Shown: positions 1 through 10,210, counted from the first letter of the stretch. The stretch: DNA of 64,000 nt from Mycolicibacterium agri (GCF_002553505.1 NZ_PDCP01000005.1:62001-126000); one strand, 5' to 3'. Made by a program: numbers and translations. The notes: generated by a model from the letters alone, not told the origin.

Positions 1-447
1 CCGGAATCGCGGCAAAGTCGCGGTTGCCAGCGGCGTATTCACATGCGGTCTATATGAATACCCAGACTTTGAGTATTGCTCGTCAAGACTCCGTTATTCC
101 AGCTAGCGGGGCGATCTTGTCCGGGCAATATTTGATTGTCGAACCCGCTTGTTTGCGGAATTCCCACATCTGAATTGCTCAGCAATCGTCGCATGCGTCA
201 ATAACCGCAGATGAGCGCATGTTATCCGCCAATTTGGCGAACAAAGTTATAAAACTGACACCAGAAATTAACGTTGCCGTAAAGTGCGCTCGATCTTGTA
301 GCCAGCGTGCTCGACAGCGAGGCGGAGGGCGCGACGCAGCCGGTCTAGCAAGGTTTCGACCTTTCCAGCTTAGTCCGTCGCCCCCTGTTCGCTGGAATGA
401 GACCCTGATTACGGGAAGTTAGCGGGCCGATCAGGGAAGGTTGAGCG
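1..447. other. Gene-free region upstream of purU
   Basis: I see no supportable gene here. The stretch is visibly more A/T-rich than the rest of the window, and the only open frame (219-422) has no recognisable sequence and no good ribosome binding site. It contains a perfect 13-bp palindrome, CGCCAATTTGGCG at 227-239, that could be a regulator site. The region probably holds the purU promoter and the end of an intergenic region from the neighbouring sequence. Confidence 0.5.
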
Positions 448-1371
448 ATGGCCACCCGAACGGATGTCGGCGCCGACGCCGACGGATATCCAGCACCGAG
501 CCGCGGGCCTTTGCCGACCAAGGATGTCGGGCGGCTGCTGCTGCGATGTGCGGACCGCCCGGGGCTGGTTGCAGCGGTCAGCGGTTTCCTGGCCGCGGCC
601 GGAGCGAACATCGTTTCGCTGGATCAACACGCCACCGAACCGTCAGGCGGCACCTTCATGCAGCGCACGATCTTTCACCTGCCCGGCCTTCCCGCCGCCC
701 GCGACGCACTCGAACGCGATTTCGCCGAGCAGGTCGCTAGCCGCTTTGACATGGACTTTCGGCTCAGCGAAGCGGCCAAGCCCAAACGCGTTGCGATCAT
801 GGCCTCCAAGGAGGACCACTGCCTGCTGGACCTGCTGTGGCGCAACCGTCGCGGCGAGCTGGACATGACGGTGTCCATGGTGATTTCCAATCACGCCGAC
901 CTCGCCGACCAAGTACGCCCGTTCGGTGTGCCATTCATACATGTCCCCGCGACGAAAGAAACCAGGGCAGAAGCCGAACGTCGCCAACTCGAACTGCTGC
1001 GCGGCAACGTCGATCTGGTCGTGCTGGCCCGCTACATGCAAGTCCTCACCCCGGACTTCCTGGTGAACGTCGGCGCACCGTTGATCAACATCCATCATTC
1101 GTTCCTGCCCGCCTTCATCGGCGCGGCGCCGTACCGGCGTGCCAAGGAACGCGGGGTCAAACTCGTCGGCGCGACGGCACACTACGTCACCGAAGAACTC
1201 GACGACGGGCCGATCATCGAGCAAGACGTCGTTCGCGTCGATCATCGGCACACCGTCGAGGACCTCACTCGGCTCGGCGCCGACGTCGAGCGAGTGGTGT
1301 TGTCGCGCGCGGTGCTGTGGCACTGCCAGGACCGAATCATTCGGTACGGCAATCAGACCGTGGTGTTTTAG
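448..1371 (+). CDS. purU: Formyltetrahydrofolate deformylase PurU
   Basis: The enzyme hydrolyses 10-formyl-tetrahydrofolate to formate and tetrahydrofolate, balancing one-carbon pools in the cytosol. The 307-residue protein has an N-terminal ACT-like regulatory domain (about 28-105, starting [19 protein letters not shown]) and a formyltransferase-fold hydrolase domain (about 112-300). The active-site signatures are visible: HHSFLPAF at 216-223 and [19 protein letters not shown] at 241-259, which carries the conserved His and Asp. Length is close to the usual 280-300, with a slightly long polar N-terminus of about 25 residues. The ATG at 448 follows GGGAAGG at good distance. The gene stands alone and converges on the SDR gene downstream. 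Confidence 0.95.
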   Translation: MATRTDVGADADGYPAPSRGPLPTKDVGRLLLRCADRPGLVAAVSGFLAAAGANIVSLDQHATEPSGGTFMQRTIFHLPGLPAARDALERDFAEQVASRFDMDFRLSEAAKPKRVAIMASKEDHCLLDLLWRNRRGELDMTVSMVISNHADLADQVRPFGVPFIHVPATKETRAEAERRQLELLRGNVDLVVLARYMQVLTPDFLVNVGAPLINIHHSFLPAFIGAAPYRRAKERGVKLVGATAHYVTEELDDGPIIEQDVVRVDHRHTVEDLTRLGADVERVVLSRAVLWHCQDRIIRYGNQTVVF

Positions 1372-1389
1372 TTGGTGCTTTATGGGGCT

Positions 1390-2217
1390 TCAGTACTGGC
1401 TGGAGCCCTGGTCCACCGATATCGCCTGCGCGGTGACCAACCGCGATTCGTCGCTGGCCAGCCAGCACACCGCGTCGGCAATGTCTTCGGGGTTCGCCAC
1501 CCAGCTCGGGAGAAACGGGGTGAGCATGTTCATCAGGTTCTGGTTGCCGTAGGACTCGGCGGCCTTGGCGATCGCGGCCACCATTTGCTCCGACCCCATT
1601 TCGGTGACGACAGGCCCAGGGTGCACACTGTTGACGCGGATGGCGTGCTTACCCAGTTCGGCGGCGAAGGCCCGCGCCATTCCAGTCACCGCATGCTTGC
1701 TCGCGGTGTAGTGAATCATGAACGGCTGCAACTTGATTCCCGCCGCCGAGCCGATCAGGATGATCGACCCTCCGCGGCCGCCGTCGATGATCTTCTGCGC
1801 GCCTGCCATCACGGTGTTCCACGTGCCGATGACGTTGATGTCGATCACGTCGCGGAAGTCTTGCGGCGTTATCTCGTTCCACGCCGCGGGGGCCGTGATC
1901 CCCGCGTTGGCGACGATGATGTCGAGGCGTCCCAGCTCCGCAACCCCGTCGTCGACCGCCTTGCGCAGCCCGTCGAGGTCTCTGGTGTCGACAGCGGAGG
2001 CGATGATCCGCCGACCGGTTGCTTCCACCATCCGAACGGTTTCAGCGAGGTCTTCCGGCGTCGCGCTTGGATACGGGGCGCACGGCGGCAACGTGTCGGC
2101 GAGGTCGATCGCCATGATGTCTGCGCCCTCGTTGGCCATCCGGACGGCGTGCGCCCGGCCCTGGCCCCTGGCCGCTCCGGTGATGAAAGCGACTCTGTCG
2201 GAGAGCCTTTCGCTCAT
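1390..2217 (-). CDS. Mycofactocin-type SDR family oxidoreductase
   Basis: A 275-residue short-chain dehydrogenase with a Rossmann motif TGAARGQG (13-20), NAG (104-106), catalytic Ser157 in IGSAAG and Y170-T-A-S-K174. The TGAARGQGRAHAVRMANEGA start and the insertion after the second strand (about residues 37-60) are characteristic of the mycofactocin-coupled SDR subfamily, whose NAD stays bound and is re-oxidised through the mycofactocin redox cofactor; this assignment is by family resemblance. The substrate is presumably an alcohol or 3-hydroxyacyl-CoA. Its ATG at 2217 overlaps the stop of the upstream acyl-CoA dehydrogenase (ATGA, 2214-2217), so the two are co-translated. Confidence 0.88.
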   Translation of the reverse strand: MSERLSDRVAFITGAARGQGRAHAVRMANEGADIMAIDLADTLPPCAPYPSATPEDLAETVRMVEATGRRIIASAVDTRDLDGLRKAVDDGVAELGRLDIIVANAGITAPAAWNEITPQDFRDVIDINVIGTWNTVMAGAQKIIDGGRGGSIILIGSAAGIKLQPFMIHYTASKHAVTGMARAFAAELGKHAIRVNSVHPGPVVTEMGSEQMVAAIAKAAESYGNQNLMNMLTPFLPSWVANPEDIADAVCWLASDESRLVTAQAISVDQGSSQY

Positions 2218-3407
2218 GCCTGTGCCCCTTTGCCTGGCTGTGCCCCTTTGACGAGGTTGCCGCCGATGATCAGCCGCTGGATTTCACTGGTGCCTTCGTA
2301 CAGTCGCAGGAGGCGCACGTCGCGGTAGATGCGCTCCACCGGCACCTCGCGCATGTAGCCGGTGCCGCCGTGGATCTGGACCGCGAGATCGGCGACTTTG
2401 GCCGCCATTTCGGTGCAGAACAGCTTGGCCGCCGACGGCGCGATTCTGCGGTCTTCCCCGGACAGCCAGCGTGCTGCGGTGTCGCGGACCAGGGCGCGGC
2501 CCGCGAGCACACCGGTCTGTTGATCGGCAAGCATCGCCTGAACGAGTTGGAATTTGCCGATCGGCGTGCCGCCCTGCGTGGCACTGGCGGCGTAGGCGAC
2601 AGATTCGTCGAGCGCGCGTTGGGCGATGCCCACCGCGAGTGCGGCGATGTGCACTCGGCCGCGGGCCAATGACGTCATCGCCGCCCGGTAGCCGATGTCC
2701 TCGCTGCCGCCGATCAACGCGCCGGCCGGAACGCGCACGTCGGTGAAACTGACGTCGGCCGTCCATGCGCCTTCCTGACCCATCTTCGCGTCCTTGGCGC
2801 CGACCCGAACGCCCTCGGTGTCCGCCGGCACCAGGAAGACCGCGATGCCGGGCCCCGCGTCGTCGGCCGGGCGGCTGCGTGCGAAGACGATGAACAGGTC
2901 GGCGATCGGGGCGTTGGTGATGAAGCGCTTGTCGCCGTTGATGATCCAGTCCGCATCGTCGCCGGAGCCGTCGCGAACGGCTCTGGTGCGCAGGCCCGAT
3001 GGATTCGATCCGGCGCCGGGCTCGGTGAGCGCGAAGGAGGCCACCACCTCGCCGCTGGCCATCCGCTCGAGCCACTGGGCTTTCTGTTCGTCGGTGCCGA
3101 AGCCGACGAGCACCTGGCCGGCGATGCCGTTGTTGGTGCCGAACAGCGACCGCAGCGCCAGCGAGGTGTACCCGAGTTCCATGGCCAGCTCGACGTCTTG
3201 CGCGAGGTTCAGGCCGAGCCCGCCCCACTGCTGGGGGATGGCGTATCCGAACAGGCCCATCTTCTCGGCTTGTTCGCGAAGGTCGTCGGGAACGCGGTCC
3301 TCGGCGAGGATCTCTTGTTCGCGCGGGACGACGGCGGTGCGGACGAACTGACGAGTCTGGGCCAGGATCTCGGCGAAATCGTCGTCGCCGACTTCGGCGG
3401 TGGTCAT
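2214..3407 (-). CDS. Acyl-CoA dehydrogenase (FadE family)
   Basis: A FAD-dependent acyl-CoA dehydrogenase of 397 residues catalysing alpha,beta-desaturation of an acyl-CoA. It shows FALTEPGAGSNPSG, the typical substrate/FAD loop, then FITNAPIADLFIVFA, the C-terminal helical domain, IHGGTGYMREVPVERIYRD, and RLYEGTSEIQRLIIGG with the expected catalytic Glu. The start at 3407 is chosen over the in-frame codon at 3455 because AGGAG lies upstream of it; the longer reading would begin inside an operator-like palindrome (3451-3469). It is the first gene of a two-gene minus-strand operon with the mycofactocin-type SDR, and it is divergent from a second beta-oxidation operon. Confidence 0.92.
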   Translation of the reverse strand: MTTAEVGDDDFAEILAQTRQFVRTAVVPREQEILAEDRVPDDLREQAEKMGLFGYAIPQQWGGLGLNLAQDVELAMELGYTSLALRSLFGTNNGIAGQVLVGFGTDEQKAQWLERMASGEVVASFALTEPGAGSNPSGLRTRAVRDGSGDDADWIINGDKRFITNAPIADLFIVFARSRPADDAGPGIAVFLVPADTEGVRVGAKDAKMGQEGAWTADVSFTDVRVPAGALIGGSEDIGYRAAMTSLARGRVHIAALAVGIAQRALDESVAYAASATQGGTPIGKFQLVQAMLADQQTGVLAGRALVRDTAARWLSGEDRRIAPSAAKLFCTEMAAKVADLAVQIHGGTGYMREVPVERIYRDVRLLRLYEGTSEIQRLIIGGNLVKGAQPGKGAQA

Positions 3408-3450
3408 CTGAGGTGCTCCTGTCGATGTGGTGCCCCGGTGGCCGTGCGAA

Positions 3451-3469
3451 ATCATATATGAAATATGAT
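3451..3469. promoter_or_regulatory. Inverted repeat in divergent promoter, candidate GntR operator
   Basis: A perfect 7-5-7 inverted repeat, ATCATAT-ATGAA-ATATGAT, sits between the divergently transcribed acyl-CoA dehydrogenase (start 3407) and SDR (start 3534). It is strikingly A/T-rich in this GC-rich setting. The plus-strand operon ends with an FCD-family GntR regulator (6771-7439), which is the obvious candidate to bind here. That link is an inference. Confidence 0.6.
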
Positions 3470-3533
3470 GTGGTCCTGATTTGGGGTCGTGCTCCCGGGC
3501 GCGACCGCAACACCGGACGGACGGAGTGATCAG

Positions 3534-4268
3534 TTGTCATTGCTGACAGATCAGACAGCGGTCGTCACCGGCGGCGCGCAGGGTTTGGGTTACGCAATCG
3601 CCGAACGCTTCATCGCCGAAGGCGCACGAGTGGTGATTGGCGATCTGGACCTCGGCGCGACCCAGGCGGCCGCCAAACAGCTCGGGTCGGACGCATTGGC
3701 GGTGCGCTGCGATGTGACCAAGGCCGATGAGATCGACGCGCTGATCGCCGCGGCCGTCGAGCATTTCGGCGGCCTCGACATCATGGTCAACAACGCGGGC
3801 ATCACCCGTGACGCGACCCTTCGCAAGATGACCGAGCAACAGTTCGACGAGGTCATCGCCGTGCACCTGAAGGGCACCTGGAACGGCACCAAGGCGGCCG
3901 CGGCGATCATGCGCGAGAACAAACGCGGCGCGATCGTGAACATGTCGTCGATCTCGGGCAAGGTCGGCCTCGTCGGCCAGACCAATTACTCGGCCGCCAA
4001 GGCGGGCATCGTCGGGCTGACCAAGGCCGCCGCCAAGGAGCTCGCGCATCTCGGGGTGCGGGTCAACGCGATTCAGCCGGGCCTGATCAGGTCAGCGATG
4101 ACAGAGGCCATGCCGCAACGTATTTGGGACCAGAAGCTGGCCGAGGTGCCGATGGGCCGCGCGGGTGAGCCCGAAGAGGTCGCCAAGGTCGCGCTGTTCC
4201 TCGCCAGCGATCTGTCGTCGTACATGACGGGAACCGTCCTCGAGGTGACCGGTGGGAGGTACATATGA
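3534..4268 (+). CDS. SDR family oxidoreductase, FabG-like (3-oxoacyl reductase / 3-hydroxyacyl-CoA dehydrogenase)
   Basis: A 244-residue classical SDR, with TGGAQGLG near residue 12, [11 protein letters not shown], the catalytic Ser in [20 protein letters not shown] and the Y-S-A-A-K pair, ending in the usual [13 protein letters not shown]. The closest family is FabG-type 3-oxoacyl-thioester reductase; among beta-oxidation genes it more likely acts on 3-hydroxyacyl-CoA. I chose the TTG at 3534 because GGAG (3523-3526) lies 7 nt upstream; a longer GTG start at 3489 is open but has no such signal. It is first in an operon with thiolase, acyl-CoA dehydrogenase and GntR regulator. Confidence 0.88.
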   Translation: MSLLTDQTAVVTGGAQGLGYAIAERFIAEGARVVIGDLDLGATQAAAKQLGSDALAVRCDVTKADEIDALIAAAVEHFGGLDIMVNNAGITRDATLRKMTEQQFDEVIAVHLKGTWNGTKAAAAIMRENKRGAIVNMSSISGKVGLVGQTNYSAAKAGIVGLTKAAAKELAHLGVRVNAIQPGLIRSAMTEAMPQRIWDQKLAEVPMGRAGEPEEVAKVALFLASDLSSYMTGTVLEVTGGRYI

Positions 4269-4364
4269 GCCGGTTTCCGGGAAAGCGCCGCGCCGAGACC
4301 AACGAAATGGCGCGTGTTACTCGAACTTTTGCGCCCATGTGTCCGTTTCGGCGAAAGGGGAACC

Positions 4365-5572
4365 ATGCGTGAGGCCGTGATCTGTGAGCCCGTGCGCACT
4401 CCGATCGGCCGCTACGGCGGCATGTTCAAGTCGCTGACCGCCGTCGAACTCGGCGTGACCGCCCTCAAGGGCCTGCTGGACCGCACCGGGATCGCGCCCG
4501 AGGCGATCGACGACGTCATCCTCGGCCACTGCTATCCCAACAGCGAGGCGCCCGCCATCGGCAGAGTCGTCGCGCTGGACGCGGGCCTGCCGATCGCCGT
4601 GCCCGGCATGCAGATCGACCGGCGCTGCGGGTCCGGCCTGCAGTCGGTCATCCAGGCGTGCCTGCAGGTCGCCACGGCCAACAGCGACGTCGTCGTTGCG
4701 GGCGGCGCCGAGAGCATGAGCAACGTCGCCTTCTATTCGACCGATATGCGTTGGGGCGGTGCGCGTACCGGTGTGAGGATCCACGACGGGCTGGCGCGCG
4801 GCCGCACCACCGCAGGCGGCAAGCATTATCCGGTGCCCGGCGGAATGCTCGAGACTGCTGAGAACCTCCGCCGCAGATACGGCATCTCGCGACAGGAGCA
4901 GGACGAGTTGGCGGTCGCGTCGCATCAGCGGGCGGTGGCCGCGCAGAAGAACGGCGTACTGGCCGAGGAGATCATCCCGGTGACGGTACGCGCCCGCGCA
5001 GGCGACGAGGTCATCGACACGGACGAGCATCCGCGCGCCGATACCTCGACGGAGTCACTGGCCAAGCTGAACCGGTTCTTTTGCAATCGGATCCGGACGC
5101 CACCGTGACGGCAGGCAACTCCAGCGGGCAGAACGACGCCGCGTCGATGTGCATCGTGACGACGCCCGAGAAAGCCGAATCGCTCGGGCTGCGTCCACTG
5201 GTGCGGATGGTCTCGTGGGGCGTCGCCGGTGTCGCACCGGACATCATGGGCATCGGGCCGGTGCCCGCGACGGAGGTTGCGCTGGCCCGGGCGGGGCTGC
5301 TGCTGAGCGATATCGACCTGATCGAACTCAACGAGGCCTTCGCCGCGCAGGCGCTGGCCGTGATGCGGGAATGGAATTTCACCGCAGCCGACCGCGAGCG
5401 CACGAACGTGCACGGCTCCGGCATCTCGCTCGGCCATCCCGTCGGCGCCACCGGCGGGCGGATGCTGGCGACGCTGGCGCGCGAATTGCATCGGCGTGAC
5501 GCGCGCTACGGACTGGAAACCATGTGTATCGGCGGCGGGCAGGGACTGGCCGCGGTGTTCGAGAGGGTATGA
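4365..5572 (+). pseudogene. Acetyl-CoA acetyltransferase (thiolase), single-base frameshift
   Basis: This should be a thiolase of about 402 residues that cleaves 3-ketoacyl-CoA. The first part (ATG 4365, preceded by GAAAGGGG) carries the nucleophile motif RRCGSGLQS. At 5070-5072 the frame breaks: AAGCTGAACCGG should read AAGCTGAAGCCGG, so one G is missing. In the first frame translation ends at 5108. In the -1 frame the protein continues perfectly from about 5072 with VTAGNSSGQNDAAS, the catalytic GHPVGATGGR and CIGGGQG, to the stop at 5572. Both halves are otherwise intact, so this is either a sequencing error or a very recent mutation. Its stop overlaps the next start (ATGA). Confidence 0.88.
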
Positions 5573-6768
5573 GCGTGACCAGAATCGCGCAGACGCTGGG
5601 GCTGACCGAGTTTCAGTCCGAAATCATCGCCAATGTACGGCAATTCGTCGACAAGGAGATCATCCCGCACGCCCAGGAACTCGAGCACGCGGACGCCTAC
5701 CCGCAGGGCATCGTCGACCAGATGCGCGAAATGGGCCTGTTCGGCCTGATGATCCCGGAGGAGTACGGCGGGCTCGGCGAGTCGCTGCTGACCTACGCGT
5801 TGTGCGTGGAGGAGCTGGCCCGCGGATGGATGAGCATATCCGGGGTGATCAACACGCACTTCATCGTCGCCTACATGCTGCGTCAGCACGGGACCGACGA
5901 GCAGAAGCAGCGCTTCCTGCCGCGCATGGCCACCGGCGAGACGCGGGGCGCGTTCTCGATGTCAGAGCCGGAGTTGGGCTCTGACGTCGCCGCGATCCGC
6001 ACCAGGGCCAAGCGCAATGACGACGGCACCTACACGATCGACGGCCAGAAGATGTGGCTGACCAACGGCGGCAGCTCGACGCTGGTGGCCGTGCTGGTGC
6101 GAACCGACGAAGGCGCCGAGAAGCCGCACCGCAATCTCACCGCCTTCCTCGTCGAAAAGTCAACGGGCTTCGGTGAAGTCGCGCCGGGACTGACGATTCC
6201 CGGCAAGATCGACAAGCTCGGCTACAAGGGAATCGACACCACCGAGCTGATTTTCGACGGGTACGTCGCCAAGGCCGAGGAGATTTTGGGGGAGGCGCCC
6301 GGGCAGGGCTTTTTCCAGATGATGGACGGCATCGAGGTCGGCCGGGTCAACGTGTCGGCGCGGGCCTGCGGCGTCGGGATCCGCGCCTTCGAACTGGCGA
6401 TACGGTATGCCCAGCAGCGGCACACGTTCGGCAAGCCGATCGCCGAACACCAGGCGATTGCGTTCCAGCTCGCCGAGATGGCGACGAAAGTCGAAGCGGC
6501 GCATCTGATGATGGTTAACGCCGCCCGGCTGAAGGACTCCGGCGAACGCAACGACGTCGCCGCGGGCATGGCCAAGTACCTCGCGAGTGAGTTCTGCTCG
6601 GAGGTGACCCAACAGAGCTTCCGCATCCACGGCGGCTACGGGTACTCCAAGGAGTACGAGATCGAGCGCCTGATGCGCGACGCGCCGTTCCTGTTGATCG
6701 GCGAGGGCACCAGCGAGATCCAGAAGAACATCATCAGCAAGCGGCTGCTTGCCGACTACCGGATCTGA
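5569..6768 (+). CDS. Acyl-CoA dehydrogenase (FadE family)
   Basis: A 399-residue acyl-CoA dehydrogenase with the full single-subunit architecture: N-terminal helices ending in MREMGLFGLMIPEEYGG, the beta domain with FSMSEPELGSDVAAIRTRA and KMWLTNGG, and a C-terminal helical domain with IHGGYGYSKEYEIERLMRD and GEGTSEIQKNIISKRL, which contains the catalytic Glu. It introduces the double bond in an acyl-CoA using FAD and electron-transfer flavoprotein. The start at ATG 5569 overlaps the thiolase stop by four bases, which implies translational coupling; an in-frame start further upstream would run inside the thiolase. A GntR gene follows 2 nt after its stop. Confidence 0.93.
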   Translation: MSVTRIAQTLGLTEFQSEIIANVRQFVDKEIIPHAQELEHADAYPQGIVDQMREMGLFGLMIPEEYGGLGESLLTYALCVEELARGWMSISGVINTHFIVAYMLRQHGTDEQKQRFLPRMATGETRGAFSMSEPELGSDVAAIRTRAKRNDDGTYTIDGQKMWLTNGGSSTLVAVLVRTDEGAEKPHRNLTAFLVEKSTGFGEVAPGLTIPGKIDKLGYKGIDTTELIFDGYVAKAEEILGEAPGQGFFQMMDGIEVGRVNVSARACGVGIRAFELAIRYAQQRHTFGKPIAEHQAIAFQLAEMATKVEAAHLMMVNAARLKDSGERNDVAAGMAKYLASEFCSEVTQQSFRIHGGYGYSKEYEIERLMRDAPFLLIGEGTSEIQKNIISKRLLADYRI

Positions 6769-6770
6769 CC

Positions 6771-7439
6771 GTGGTAGCGCCGGAATTCGCTACGCGGCCA
6801 CAGCTTTCCGAAGCGGTGGCGCGGTTTGTGCGCAACCGTATCTTTGACGGCACGTACGCCGCGGGCGAGTACGTGCGGCTCGATCAGCTGGCGGCCGAGT
6901 TGGGCATCAGCGTCACGCCGGTGCGCGAGGCGTTGTTTCAGTTGCGGGCCGAAGGGCTGATGGACCAGCAGCCGCATCGCGGCTTCGTGGTGCTGCCGGT
7001 GACCCGGCGTGACATCACCGACGTGTCCAACGTGCAGGCCCACATCGGCGGCGAGCTGGCGGCGCGGGCCGCGGCCAACATCACCGACGAGCAGGTGCGC
7101 GAACTGGAGTCGATACAGTCGCAACTCGAGGCCGCATACGCCAGCGGCGACCACGAACGCGCGGTCCGGCTCAACCACGATTTCCACCGGGCGATCAATG
7201 TCGCGGCCGACTCGCCGAAGCTGGCCCAGCTGATGTCGCAGATCACCCGCTACGCGCCCGAATCGGTGTTCCCCGTCGTCGAGGGCTGGCCGAAGCGCTC
7301 GATGAAGGACCATCGGCGGGTGGTAGCGGCGTTGGCCAAACGCGACGCCGAGCAAGCCCGCGCGGCGATGTCGGAGCATCTGTCCGCCGGTGCGGGCCCG
7401 TTGATCAACCACCTCAAGCAGCGCGGCGTCGTCACCTAG
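6771..7439 (+). CDS. GntR family regulator, FCD ligand domain
   Basis: A 222-residue regulator with an N-terminal winged helix (about 10-75: LSEAVARFVRNRIFDGTYAAG, LDQLAAELGISVTPVREAL) and an all-helical FCD effector domain (about 85-210) with metal/ligand-binding acidic and His residues such as NHDFHRAI. FadR-like members sense acyl-CoAs or small acids. It starts with GTG two bases after the dehydrogenase stop, so it belongs to the operon 3534-7439. It probably controls its own operon and the divergent one through the palindrome at 3451-3469. Confidence 0.9.
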   Translation: MVAPEFATRPQLSEAVARFVRNRIFDGTYAAGEYVRLDQLAAELGISVTPVREALFQLRAEGLMDQQPHRGFVVLPVTRRDITDVSNVQAHIGGELAARAAANITDEQVRELESIQSQLEAAYASGDHERAVRLNHDFHRAINVAADSPKLAQLMSQITRYAPESVFPVVEGWPKRSMKDHRRVVAALAKRDAEQARAAMSEHLSAGAGPLINHLKQRGVVT

Positions 7440-7484
7440 CGGTCGGTCGGGCGCGCACCCCGTCCCGCGAGGTCACCCCTTCCC

Positions 7485-7545
7485 GCGAGCAGACGCTTGT
7501 GCCCGCAAAAGCCCAAGGAAAGGACGGACATTAGCGTCTGCTCGC
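7485..7545. repeat. Intergenic palindromic repeat, family A copy 1
   Basis: Arms GCGAGCAGACGC (7485-7496) and GCGTCTGCTCGC (7534-7545) are perfect inverted repeats around a 37-nt centre. A near-identical element occurs at 30838-30897, including the internal TTGTGCCCGCAAAAGCCC. Both copies lie between the 3' ends of converging genes, so they may act as bidirectional terminators or be mobile REP/MITE-like palindromes. Confidence 0.8.
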
Positions 7546-7554
7546 CGGGGAAGG

Positions 7555-8364
7555 TCAGCGGGTCTCGTCGCGCCAGGCGATCAGATCCTTCAATTCCGAG
7601 AAGTCATATCCGTCGTCGGTGGGGTGTATCTCGGTGGTGAACAACGTGACCCCTTCGTCGAGGAAGGCGTCGGCGGTTTTGCGTCCTGTCCAGTGCACCG
7701 AGCGCTCGATCTCCTTCTCGTCGCGGCCGGCTTGCGCCGCGAGTTCCTTGAGAATCGCGTTCTTGCGCCGGTATTCGTCCACACTTGCGAAGGTGTGCCA
7801 GATGTCGGCATGCCTGACAACCAGCGGCAGCGTGCGCTTGACGCCGATACCGCCGATGAGAACCGGAATGTCATGCACGGGCGGCGGCACCAGCTGCGCG
7901 AGCCGTTGTTCGATGCGAGGCAGGCTGGCCTCAAAATGGTCCATCCGCGACTTCATGGTGCCGTATTCGTATCCGTATGTCAGGTAATCCTTCTCGTACC
8001 AACCCGCGCCGAGGCCGAGGATCAGTCGGCCGCCGCTGATGTGGTCGACGGTGCGCGCCATGTCGGCCAGCAGGTCGGGATTGCGATAGCCGACACCCGT
8101 GACGAGTAACCCGATCTCGGCCCGCTCGGTGATCTCTGCCCACGAGGCGAGCGCAGTCCAGCCCTCGAAGTTGTTGACGTCGGGTTGCTCGGGCAACAGG
8201 ATCGGGCCGTTTTCCGTCGGCTCGACGAACGGTCTGTGGAAGTGGTCGTAGCCGAACATGGCGTCGGCGCCGAGTTCTTCAGAATTGATGACCGCCTCGC
8301 GCCAGCTGCGGTAGTCCGGTGTTCCGCCCGGCCAGAGCTGGACGCCAACCCGAATCTGAGTCAT
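7555..8364 (-). CDS. LLM class flavin/F420-dependent oxidoreductase
   Basis: A 269-residue TIM-barrel protein of the luciferase-like superfamily; in mycobacteria most of these use coenzyme F420. Recognisable features are RVGVQLWPGG at the N-terminus, EELGADAMFGYDHFHRPF, LLVTGVGYRNPDLLADMARTV, HISGGRLILGLGAGWYEKDY and the C-terminal region with VLIGGIGVKRTLPLVVRHAD. The substrate is unknown. The ATG at 8364 is chosen because AGGAGG lies 6 nt upstream; the six extra upstream codons contain that binding site. It is divergent from the SDR at 8562 and convergent with the GntR gene. Confidence 0.87.
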   Translation of the reverse strand: MTQIRVGVQLWPGGTPDYRSWREAVINSEELGADAMFGYDHFHRPFVEPTENGPILLPEQPDVNNFEGWTALASWAEITERAEIGLLVTGVGYRNPDLLADMARTVDHISGGRLILGLGAGWYEKDYLTYGYEYGTMKSRMDHFEASLPRIEQRLAQLVPPPVHDIPVLIGGIGVKRTLPLVVRHADIWHTFASVDEYRRKNAILKELAAQAGRDEKEIERSVHWTGRKTADAFLDEGVTLFTTEIHPTDDGYDFSELKDLIAWRDETR

Positions 8365-8561
8365 TAATTCCTCCTTCGTCAACGACGCCGATGTGCGCCC
8401 GTCGACGGACTCAACGCGATCCGGCGCCGGTTAATGCCTTGACCGATCGCATCCGCTGATGGCGGCGATAAGAAGAACCGTCTGCGCTCAAGCGGCGCTG
8501 GCGAGTGCAGCTGGGGAGGATGCTCAATACGAGCAAGGTTGGGCAAGCAGGAGGCATTCAG

Positions 8562-9302
<741 letters not shown>

Positions 9303-9310
9303 CCGGTCGA

Positions 9311-10210
9311 TCAGACGTCGGCGACGTCGAAGGCATTGATCAGGTGGGCGACGTCGCGGCGGCGAGAATCCGCAGGCCACACCACCCAGGTCCGACGCAC
9401 CAGGGGATTGCCCCGCAGCGGTGACCAACTGACGCCGTCGGGAAGGGGCTGCTCCCAATTTGGCGGCGCCAGAGCGAAGGCGTTGGCCCCGCTGACGCCG
9501 ACGAGCTTGACCGTCGCGATCAGATCCTGGTGGGCGTAATGCGACGGTTCGGCATCCACGCCGTGCGCGCGGAACGTGGCCGTCAATTCGTCGTGCCATG
9601 CGGGTGAGCCCGCGCGTGGGAAACCGATCCACTCCAGTCCAGCCAACGCTTCCAGAGCGATCGCGCCGTTCTTGGCGAGCGTGTTGGCCACATCGGTGGC
9701 GACGAGGACTCCGAGGCTTTCCCGGACCACGAGCATCGCGTCGAACTCGGCGGCAGAAGCGGGCAACTCCCGGACCAGTCCGACGTCGAGTTCGTCGTCG
9801 CGCAGCGCGTTGAACTGCGCGGCCGTGGACAGATGGCGGGCGACGACACGGCCCTCGGGATAGTCGCGCGCGAATCTGGCAAGCGTCGTCGGCAACAGCG
9901 CAGCAGGAAGTTCCAGCGGGACGCCGAGACGGACGACGCCGGTGCCCTCGGTGGTGTAGTCCGCCATCGTCCGCACGGCTTGCGCGTAGCGGGCGAGCAC
10001 GCTTCGCGCCTCCGCCAAGAACGTCTTGCCGGCCGCGGTGGGACGCACACCGGCACTACTACGTACCAATAGCTTGACACCGAGTTCGCGCTCGAGATTA
10101 CTGATGGTTTGAGAGAGGGCGGACTGGCTCACGTGAAGGCGACGGGCCGCCGCGGACATCCCGCCCTCTTCGACGACCGCGACAAAACCCCTGAGTTCTC
10201 GCAGCTCCAT
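9311..10210 (-). CDS. LysR family transcriptional regulator
   Basis: A 299-residue LTTR. The N-terminal winged helix (MELRELRGFVAVVEEGG, AAARRLHVSQSALSQTI, LERELGVKLLVRSSAGVRPT) covers about residues 1-65, followed by a two-lobed inducer-binding domain (about 90-295) beginning VRLGVPLELPAALLP. Its 3' end is 8 nt from the SDR gene, and it is divergent from a DUF417 membrane-protein gene across about 150 bp. LTTRs usually control the divergent neighbour, so the DUF417 gene is the likely target. Confidence 0.92.
   Translation of the reverse strand: MELRELRGFVAVVEEGGMSAAARRLHVSQSALSQTISNLERELGVKLLVRSSAGVRPTAAGKTFLAEARSVLARYAQAVRTMADYTTEGTGVVRLGVPLELPAALLPTTLARFARDYPEGRVVARHLSTAAQFNALRDDELDVGLVRELPASAAEFDAMLVVRESLGVLVATDVANTLAKNGAIALEALAGLEWIGFPRAGSPAWHDELTATFRAHGVDAEPSHYAHQDLIATVKLVGVSGANAFALAPPNWEQPLPDGVSWSPLRGNPLVRRTWVVWPADSRRRDVAHLINAFDVADV

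Noticed and set aside
219..422. 67-codon open frame before purU
   Set aside because: No ribosome site, no recognisable motif, and it overlaps the start region of purU transcription; likely chance.
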